Part shown: piece by piece, positions 55,663 through 64,000 of the stretch | Position numbering within the stretch: position 1 is the stretch's first letter | Layout of the letters: each line of letters opens with the position of its first letter | Source: Diadophis punctatus similis | Lineage: Eukaryota > Chordata > Lepidosauria > Squamata > Dipsadidae | Length of the DNA stretch: 64,000 nucleotides | Direction: 5' to 3' | Assembly: GCA_023053685.1 (NCBI GenBank) | Contig: JALIGW010000001.1 | Span: 74,006,240-74,070,239 of the forward strand | Program-made: the position numbers and the translations under genes | The notes under the pieces: generated by a model | Database searches by the model: none | Told to the model about the DNA's origin: nothing | The model's input: the letters and a program-made list of their open reading frames with translations, nothing else

Positions 55663-55992
55663 CAGTAGGGGTCCTCAACCTATGATCTACCGGGCTGCGG
55701 ACCAATCACCACTGGGCTGCGTGAGGGGCCAGCTGCGTACATGGCCCCACTCGCGCAAGCCTCATTGCGGGTGCTTGTGGCCCCACTCGTGAGCTTCATT
55801 GTAGGTACTCGCGGCCCCACTCTCATGAGTGTTGTTGCCGGTGCTTGCGGCTCTACTTGCACGAGTGTCACTGCGAACGTCACAGGTGCTTGGACGCATA
55901 TGCACATGTGCTTGTCCCTCCCACAAAACCATCCCCACTTTTCCCCCTCTCCCCGCTCCGGGCCGCCAACCTGGAAAGGTTGGGGAACTCTG
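55663..55992. mobile_element. hAT-like element, GGTCCTCAACC termini
   Basis: Starts CAGTAGGGGTCCTCAACC and ends AAAGGTTGGGGAACTCTG. Related by ends to 19884-20154. About 330 bp and GC-rich. Flanks resemble each other (CCTCTA and GCTCTAGA) but no exact 8-bp duplication remains. Confidence 0.65.
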
Positions 55993-55999
55993 CTCTAGA

Positions 56000-56410
56000 G
56001 AGTTCTTATTTATGTTGCAACTTGGATATGGTAAGAAGTGGTAATCTTCTGAGCTGTGTGAGCTGTCTGTTTTTTCTCCAGGGCAAATAATAGAGGAATC
56101 TTCTGCATATACTAGAATGTACTAGTTTTAAAGAGATTAAAGATGGATTATGATATAGTTAATATTTAGGTTGGTAAATAGTAACATTGAATTATTACTG
56201 GTAATTAAACATATACTTTAATGCAGGGGTGGATTAATGCATTTTTTATATAGACATATAAACCTCCAAAAGTTATATCTATGATTGTTAGATAGATTAA
56301 AATATCAAAATTATTTTTGTTTTGACTGTGATTCATTTCAGTGTGAGAGAAATTGACTATAACAATGAAGTTTTGCCACAGTCTCCAAAACATAAGAAAC
56401 TTCTTAAAGC
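56000..56410. other. B3GALNT2 intron 4, nothing recognised
   Basis: No supported feature. Confidence 0.4.
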
Positions 56411-56575
56411 ATGTATTAACAGAATAACAGAGTTGGAAGGGACCTTGGAGGTCTTGTAGTCCAACCCCCTGCTCAGGCAGGAAATAGTTGACAAATGGTT
56501 GCCCAGTCTCTTAAAAACTTCCAGTGTTGGAGCATTCACAATCTCTGGAGGCAAGTTGTTCAAACATCACTGTTT
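56411..56575 (-). mobile_element. CR1 LINE 3' end
   Basis: 'cagagttggaagggacctt' and 'gtccaaccccctgctcaggc' are the classic reverse complement of the amniote CR1 3' end; 'attcacaatctctggaggc' corresponds to the end of its ORF2 ('LPPEIVN' on the - strand). 5' truncated. Confidence 0.9.
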
Positions 56576-56788
56576 TCAACAACATAGTAGCATTTTTGCA
56601 TCTGTTAAGAGTAGGGTACTAAAAGACTTGAATTTATCAAATTGCATCATCATACATAAAAGTGGTTTACGTGTTTTGCTTTGTTTTAAGATCCAGTTAT
56701 GTTTTTTTTTCATGAACTGGCCAAGAAGATGTGACTTTTCATGAATGATTTTCCTGGCTCACAAATGGGTTACTTATTATTTCCATAG

Positions 56789-58867
<2,079 letters not shown>

Positions 58868-58930
58868 CTATGGAGGTTCTCAGTCATCCAGAAAGTCTAG
58901 TTGCCTCTTGAAAAAAGCACCTTTGGGACT
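58868..58930. repeat. Fragment of the CTTCTCATCC foldback family
   Basis: 'ggaggttctcagtcatccag', 'gttgcctcttgaaaaaagca' and 'cctttgg' correspond to the left flank of the repeat at 44684-44760. Confidence 0.5.
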
Positions 58931-59025
58931 CAACAGCCACTGTATGTCTGCTTAAACAACCCGGTCTTTAGCAACTTCCCAGATGTTAATAGAAGGATGC
59001 TGTCAAAGAGGATAGTTGGGGCCAC

Positions 59026-59334
59026 ACGGTGGGTTCCTCCCGGTTCGGACCAGTTCTCCCGAACCGGTAGCGACCCGCTGGTGACGTCACGATGACGTCA
59101 CTGAACCGGATCGGTCGGTGCCAGTCCGTGGGCGCCGCTATCTTTTTAAAAAAGTTTTTTTGATTTTTTTTTTCGAATTTATTTTCTGTGCATGCGCAGA
59201 AGCCGAGTTTCCGGCACTGTGCATGTGGTCGCCATCTTGTTTTCGGTGGTTTCCTCCCCCCCGGGTTTTTTTCCACTGCGCATGTGCGTGCGAGGAAGCG
59301 AACCGGCAGCAAGGTAAGTTGGAACCCACCCCTG
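59026..59334. mobile_element. hAT-like element, CAGTGGTGGGTTCC family, second copy
   Basis: Starts CACGGTGGGTTCCTCC and ends TTGGAACCCACCCCTG. It shares the ACCGGTAGCGACCCGCTGG core and a T-rich stretch with 26875-27399. It contains two TGACGTCA-like sites (59083-59101). No target duplication was found. Confidence 0.65.
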
Positions 59335-59461
59335 CACTGAGGTAAGGAGCCCCCGAAGCTGCTGGCATTGCAGCTGTCCCCCCTCCCCGCAGCTTGGAGC
59401 TCCAAGCGGAAGAGGTGCTCGGGTGTTGTGAAGAAGCAGGAGCTCTGGGTGCGCCATGCCC

Positions 59462-59515
59462 GCTTCATTCTCTTTGAGAGCCGCTTTGCAAAGCAGCTCT
59501 CAAAGAGAACGAAGC
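59462..59515. repeat. Hairpin-forming inverted repeat
   Basis: GCTTCATTCTCTTTGAGAGC pairs with GCTCTCAAAGAGAACGAAGC, meeting at 'cgctttgcaaagca'. Arms of about 27 bases with two mismatches. Confidence 0.9.
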
Positions 59516-61180
59516 TTCTTCGCAACAGCTGAGGACAGAAGAGTTTGCTCAGGAGTGATGCTGGCGAGGAAGGTGGCCAGGTCGGAGGGAGGCGTAGTCC
59601 GAGCTCTCTGGGATGGGTAAACAAGTGTGTGGAGGAGAAGGGGAGAGAGAAGAGAGAGCACTGGGCAGGAGCCACAGGAGGAGGAGGGCGGCGGCTCTTC
59701 TTCGTCCCTAACTGGAGAAGGATGCTCTCAAGGCGGCTCTCCACCCTAACCCAGAGGCGGCCGGGGGTTGCTCTTGTCCTCGGACAACAGCTCCACCTCC
59801 TCCCCTCAAGTCCGGCAAGGAAGCCCACTCCTCCTGCCAGATCCACCCAAGGAAGGAAAGAGAGAGCCTGGCAGTTTGGCCAAGCTGCCTCTCCCTGAGC
59901 TAGAAGCAGCAGCAAGCACCAGGCCACCTCCTCTTCTGGGTTAGCCTTAAACTCCACCCCACATCACCTAAGAAAAGGAGCTTTATTTTCTTACTCGTGC
60001 TGGGGAGCGTAGTGGTTCCGCAGGGCCTTCCGGGTGGGAGGCCTGAGAGAAAATTCCTCTCCTGAGGGCCACCCGCTCGCCCATCGGTCAGCTGGGCTGG
60101 CCTGGAAGCGGCATGTCCCTTGTGGCTGGATGCGGGACCCAAGGCAGAGTGGAGGTTGAGCAGGTGGCAGCCCAGAGCAGGGCTCGAAAGATGGCCGAGC
60201 CTCACCGTGTCCCCCCCAACCGAGAAGCCTGCATCTGCTACCTCTTTGCCAATGCAAGAAGCCTGCAGCCGTCGGTCTTTGCTGGCGTGAGAAGCTTCCA
60301 GCCGCTGCTGCCGGCTCGGTTCTGGCTGGCAAAGAGGAAGCTGCTGCAGAGAGGCTTCAGAGGCCGTTCCTTTTTTTTTCTTTTCCCCCTTCTGCCGCCG
60401 TAAGTTTTGGGGAGGGAAGCAGGGCGTGTTAAAGAAAAGTAAAAGGGAAGTGGGGTGGATGGGGTGGGAGAGAGAGAGGCGGGCCGCCTTTAATTTGCTT
60501 CGTGTGATGCTAGCTGTGTGGGGCGGGGCAGTAATGAGCCGCCACTTAGCGCAGTCGTGGGGAGGGGAAAGAGAAAGCATCCCTGAGCAGACGTGGCATT
60601 TCAGAGAGGTTTTGCTGGACCTCTGTAGGGTAAGGGCAGCAGCAGCAGCAGCCAAGGCAACGGGCGCTGTTTGTTATTCCTCTCCATGCTTTGAAAAGCA
60701 ACCCTTGCCCCAAAGAGGTAGCAGTCCGACGAAAATAAGAGGCGTACCCACCCCGGCATCCAGCACCGGGGGGGATGGCAGCTTCAGCAATTGTCGGAGG
60801 CTTGAGGCTCTTTTTTTTCGTTCGCTCCGTGTTCTTCCTTCATTAAAAAAAAAAAGCCCGATATGATCTGGAGCCAAATGTCATTTGAAGCAATGCTGTC
60901 AGCCTGGAGCATTTCATTTCAGTCTTTGGGTGATAAATTGAATCTCCTCCCCTAAATCAGATGCGACGTGGATTGTTTTTTATTTAAGGTTTTTTTAGAG
61001 ACGTGGATTGTTCCCCTACGGCTCCCTGCCCACCCTGTTGTGCAGCATGCTCTCTGCCCTGAGAAAGCGCAAGCCTCTCCTCAGAACCGCTGAAGTGGCT
61101 GCTCCTAGCATTTTCTCTGCACTGCCCGCGACTGGCTGCTTTTTGTGATTCCATGTCCTTCACGGGCAGCTCAGCACCAG

Positions 61181-61352
61181 CCTTCGTGTCAGCTCAGGAA
61201 GGAGGGGAACAGGCAGGAGCAGCTGCTGGATACAGGGAGGGAAGAGCTCCAGCTGGGAGCCCAGGCTGCGAAGCGGGGAGCCGGAGCTATTTCCTCCCTG
61301 CATCCGGCAGCTGCTCCTGCCCATTCCCCTCCTTCCTGAGCTGACACGAAGG
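61181..61352. repeat. Large hairpin, arms about 75 bases
   Basis: CCTTCGTGTCAGCTCAGGAA at 61181 pairs with TTCCTGAGCTGACACGAAGG ending at 61352. The arms continue inward through 'ggaggggaacaggcaggagc', 'agctgctggatacagggagg' with a few mismatches, leaving a short GC-rich loop near 61260. Confidence 0.92.
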
Positions 61353-61679
61353 GGACCGCGGCTGGCACTGGGATGCTTGCAAAAGACATTGCGCAGCCCG
61401 GGTGCTGCGCAGGTGGCCCGCTACTCACCTCACTGCACAGTGGCGACAGTAGAAGGAGAAGTCGCTGTCCCCGCCGCCGCCGTTATCCCAGCATAGGAGG
61501 GTATCCCGCTTGGGCGCGCACACACAAAGAGAGCAATGAGAGAGAGGATCACCTCTCTCTATGATTTCTGCCCTTCGTTTGAGATCTGATAAAGTTGGTA
61601 CTATCTGGTTCCTGTTGCTTCAGCAATGCGACTAGTAGAACTCAGAAAGCAGTATTTATTTATTTAATAAAGGAAGTAA

Positions 61680-61922
61680 GGGATAGAAAGAGGAGGGATG
61701 GAGTAGGAAGGAAGGAAGGAGAGAAAGAGGAGGAAGGAAGGAAGGGAGAAAGGGAGGGAGGAAGGAAGGAAGGAGAGAAAGAAGGGAGGGAGGAAGGGAG
61801 GTAAAATCAGAGGAGGGGGAAGGAAGGAAGGTTGAAAGGAGGGGGAAGGAAGGTAAAATCAGAGACGGGGGAAGGAAGGTAAAATCAGGAGGGAGGATGG
61901 AAGGAAGGAAGGAACAAGGATG
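61680..61922. repeat. GGAA/GGGA purine-rich low-complexity tract
   Basis: Almost pure A/G on the + strand, with repeated AAGGAAGG, GGGAGG and 'aggtaaaatcag' units. It produces artificial open frames on both strands. Confidence 0.95.
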
Positions 61923-61974
61923 TGAAGGGGGTTCATGTGACTGGGTAGGAGTGCGTGATATCGGGTTGGCCATG

Positions 61975-62078
61975 CTCACCCAGGTTTTGTGGCTCTCGGT
62001 GTTTTGTTTTCTGTGGAAAATGGGACCAAATGGCTCTTTGAGAGTTTAAGGTTGCTGACCCCTGACCTAAACTAACAA
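61975..62078. mobile_element. hAT-like terminus, CAGGGGTCAGCAACC family
   Basis: Ends 'atggctctttgagagtttaa' then GGTTGCTGACCCCTG, the complement of a known squamate hAT end (CAGGGGTCAGCAACC with 'caaagagccat'). The opposite terminus is not evident nearby, so the element boundaries are unknown. Confidence 0.6.
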
Positions 62079-62333
62079 AAAACAACAACAAATGATTTAA
62101 TGTGCTTCCTGCATCATTTTTATTACCTCCATGATATTAACCATTCAATTTTTAAGGTATCCAAGACTTCTAAAACCTTTGCTGGCATACTCCTTATAGC
62201 AGAGGTAGCAGATCACATGAAGATACATATGAATAAAATCCACTTATATCAATCAGTAGGGCTCATATAGGGTATTAAGAAAGAGAAAGAGAGAGAGACA
62301 AGAAAGAAAAAGAAAGAGACAAAGTAACCGACC

Positions 62334-62490
62334 CAGTCACATGATCACCCAGCTACACCCACCCAGTCACATGACCACGAAGCCACACCCGCCGAGTCAC
62401 ATGACCAGGAAGCTACGCCCGCCCAGGCACATGACCACGAAGACACGCCCATCCAGTCACATGACCATGAAGACACGCCCACTATCACAT
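62334..62490. repeat. 30-bp minisatellite, about 5 copies
   Basis: Unit AGTCACATGACCACGAAGCC followed by ACACCCGCCG, with point differences between copies. The period is a multiple of three, giving 10-residue repeats in the - strand frame 62345-62602. 'ccacgcccac' text continues to about 62527. Confidence 0.92.
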
Positions 62491-63011
62491 GACCATCAAA
62501 CCACGCCCACAAAATAAGCCACGCCCACCTCTGGTGGCACAGGAAAAAAGTTTTGCTCACTTCCAAAGCCCCTTTCCATACACCTCTGGGGGCTCTTAAC
62601 ATATACTATCTACTTGCAGATCTTGGGCAGGCAGACTCTATTTAGAGCAAATGATGTTATGAATACACAAGCCATGCACAGTTTTATAGATTACTACCAC
62701 ACCTGGAAATGCACCTAGTAACAAACCGGCAGCCACTGTAGCTCTCTCAGTATAGGTATTGTATGGGAGCATTAATGCACATTCTGTGCTAACAGTGGCT
62801 TCTAGGTGCTCTTCAGGAGAGATGTATGTAGATTGACTTATAAATAGTCTGGTCAGGAGGTGGTGAGGAAATGAATTACACCAGCCAAAGTGGGGCAATG
62901 AGTCTCCTGTTCATAGCTTCTATCTGCTGATATAGCAGGAGCTGTGAGTCCGGAAGAATCCTCATATTATGTATCAAATACTTTTTGGGAAGCCTAGCTC
63001 CATTAAGAGTT

Positions 63012-63385
63012 TGTTAAGATATTCATGAACTGGGAGAGCCATGTTAACAAGGCCAGCCAATGAATAGGTATAGCAACTAAGTCAGCCAATGGGAGCTAAC
63101 TACTTCTGAGTCTGTGCAGAGAATAGAAACTGGAATTTAAGCTTAAGGCTAGGCGTGGCTCAGTCCACTCTGCTCTCTTGTCCACGCTCTGTGCTCTCTG
63201 TCCTCTCTGAACTCTGAACTAGAAGCTGCTTGTGTTTTACTTATAACTGTTGCTACATGGAAGAAGAACTCTGCTAATGGTATTGTAAATTCATCTGTTA
63301 CTATGTTTATAAAGAAGTTAATGAATCCAACTGAATCAGTCATCTGTGTGTGCTTCTGGTTTTGATTTTGCAACAAACTTTAATA
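63012..63385 (+). mobile_element. Probable solo LTR
   Basis: Begins TGTTAAGA and ends CTTTAATA (a near-inverse of the start if CA has become TA), flanked by GAGTT on both sides (63007-63011 and 63386-63390). Inside are two 'agccaatg' CCAAT-type motifs (63055-63085), a possible promoter with 'ggaatttaagcttaag', and CT-rich sequence. No internal coding region. Confidence 0.5.
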
Positions 63386-63399
63386 GAGTTAATGTTGGA

Positions 63400-64000
63400 A
63401 CTGCAGCATCTCGGTTTCTGTATTAATCCCTGCCTTATTGGAGTTAAATCTTAATTCATTCTTCCAATCTATAGCCTTATAAGCTCCATACACCGAGGGT
63501 CAAGACTTTCACTATTTGCTATTCAGTCTAGGGTAGAGTTGTAGTGTTGGATATCATCTGATTATGGAAGATAATGTATTGTATACATCAAACTTTCAAA
63601 TAATATACTCTCCTAGAGTTTTCATGTAGGTATTAAATAAAATGAAAGGGGGGGCTCAAAGCTCCGGGGCATTTCATACTACAGTGCCAGAGGGCTTGAC
63701 CACTCATCTCCCTCATGCATCAAATGGAATTACCCTCTCATACAAGAACAGAACAACATTCTTCAGAATGGTGCCTGCAACCTCAACCCTAGCAAATGGT
63801 TTAGAACACGGGTGTCAAACTTGCGGCCTGCGGGCCGGATGCGCCATGCGCTGGCCACGCCCAGCCCCAGTTTAGTGAAGGGAGGAAAAGTCGTGATACG
63901 TCACGTGATGACGTGACGCTGCGAGTTTGACACCCCTGGTTTAGAAGGATATCATGGTTAACAGTAATAAAGGCCATTGAGAAAATCAGCAGGGTGAGGA
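63400..64000 (-). pseudogene. Decayed CR1-type LINE fragment
   Basis: At the right edge the - strand reads 'LIFSMAFITVNHDI', in the position of the motif A 'LDLSAAFDTIDHG' of CR1/L3 elements. The sequence between 63480 and 63798 is consistent with more of the same but carries no clear motif. It is interrupted by the hAT-like element at 63807 and runs off the window. Confidence 0.4.
63807..63938. mobile_element. hAT-like miniature element, GGTGTCAAACT family
   Basis: CACGGGTGTCAAACTTGC to CGAGTTTGACACCCCTG; exact duplication GTTTAGAA (63799-63806 and 63939-63946). 132 bp. Confidence 0.9.

Larger units (their letters stand above)
59340..61560. other. GC-rich block in B3GALNT2 intron 5
   Basis: About 2.2 kb clearly richer in G+C and CpG than its surroundings, with open frames on both strands (for example 59900-60655 on -, 60426-60866 on +) that carry no family motif. 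It contains hairpins at 59462-59515 and 61181-61352. It could be the body of a large non-autonomous DNA element whose right end is near 62078, or an unannotated CpG island. I cannot decide. Confidence 0.45.

Noticed and set aside
58986..60655. Open frames of 323 and 251 codons on the - strand
   Set aside because: They cover a hAT-like element and the GC-rich block; the translations are Arg/Pro/Ser-rich without any recognisable domain.
61595..61979. Lys/Glu/Arg-rich and Pro/Ser/Leu-rich open frames
   Set aside because: Read from an almost pure purine tract.
62334..62490. CRISPR-like array of 30-bp units
   Set aside because: Units are directly adjacent with no spacers, in a vertebrate genome; it is a minisatellite.

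Overview
The window is nuclear DNA of a squamate reptile, most likely a snake. It is AT-rich, has vertebrate-style genes with short exons and long introns, two CpG-island promoters, and is packed with squamate repeats: CR1/L3 LINEs whose tails run into AATAG- or AAAT-type microsatellites, a Sauria-type tRNA SINE, an L1 3' end, Tc1 debris and many short hAT-like elements. Bacterial features (operons, ribosome binding sites, CRISPR arrays, terminators) are absent.

Three protein-coding genes lie head to tail on the + strand, recognised from their spliced translations. (1) LYST: its last three coding exons (6425-6581, 8527-8598, 10051-10189) encode the C-terminal WD40 repeats and stop codon; positions 1-6424 are the preceding intron. 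(2) GNG4: a CpG-island promoter and probable non-coding first exon ending at 15309, then two coding exons (26333-26431, 31964-32092) that give a complete 75-residue G-protein gamma subunit with a C-terminal CTIL prenylation box. (3) B3GALNT2: a CpG-island promoter with a ZNF143-type site, then five coding exons (44199-44310, 51076-51223, 52503-52603, 53176-53369, 56789-56884) encoding the first 217 residues; the rest lies beyond the right edge. From memory, LYST-GNG4-B3GALNT2 is also the human 1q42 order and relative orientation, so this is conserved synteny. The three genes do unrelated jobs: lysosome-related organelle traffic, G-protein signalling, and dystroglycan O-mannosyl glycan synthesis in the ER.

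Almost everything else is transposon-derived, and the insertions can often be ordered in time because flanking duplications survive. A Tc1 transposase relic (about 3730-5412, - strand) is split by a solo LTR (4343-4960, duplication AATAT) and by a hAT-like element (4084-4315, duplication TCTGCCAC). A CR1 relic (about 33720-36110, - strand) is split by a 1051-bp element with a 13-bp duplication, which looks like an internally deleted LINE joining the start of an endonuclease in frame to a C2H2-like finger. An L1 3' end (28215-29370) carries a 405-bp hAT-like insert. At least fifteen small hAT-like elements fall into several terminal-repeat families; about a dozen keep a recognisable 8-bp duplication.

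Other structures include a roughly 400-bp compound microsatellite (21677-22070), 42-bp and 30-bp minisatellites, several long hairpins (36285-36369, 42681-42712, 55371-55513, 59462-59515, 61181-61352) and a GC-rich block (about 59340-61560) in the last B3GALNT2 intron shown. I found no gene system outside known categories. The most unusual object is the internally deleted LINE at 34181-35231.
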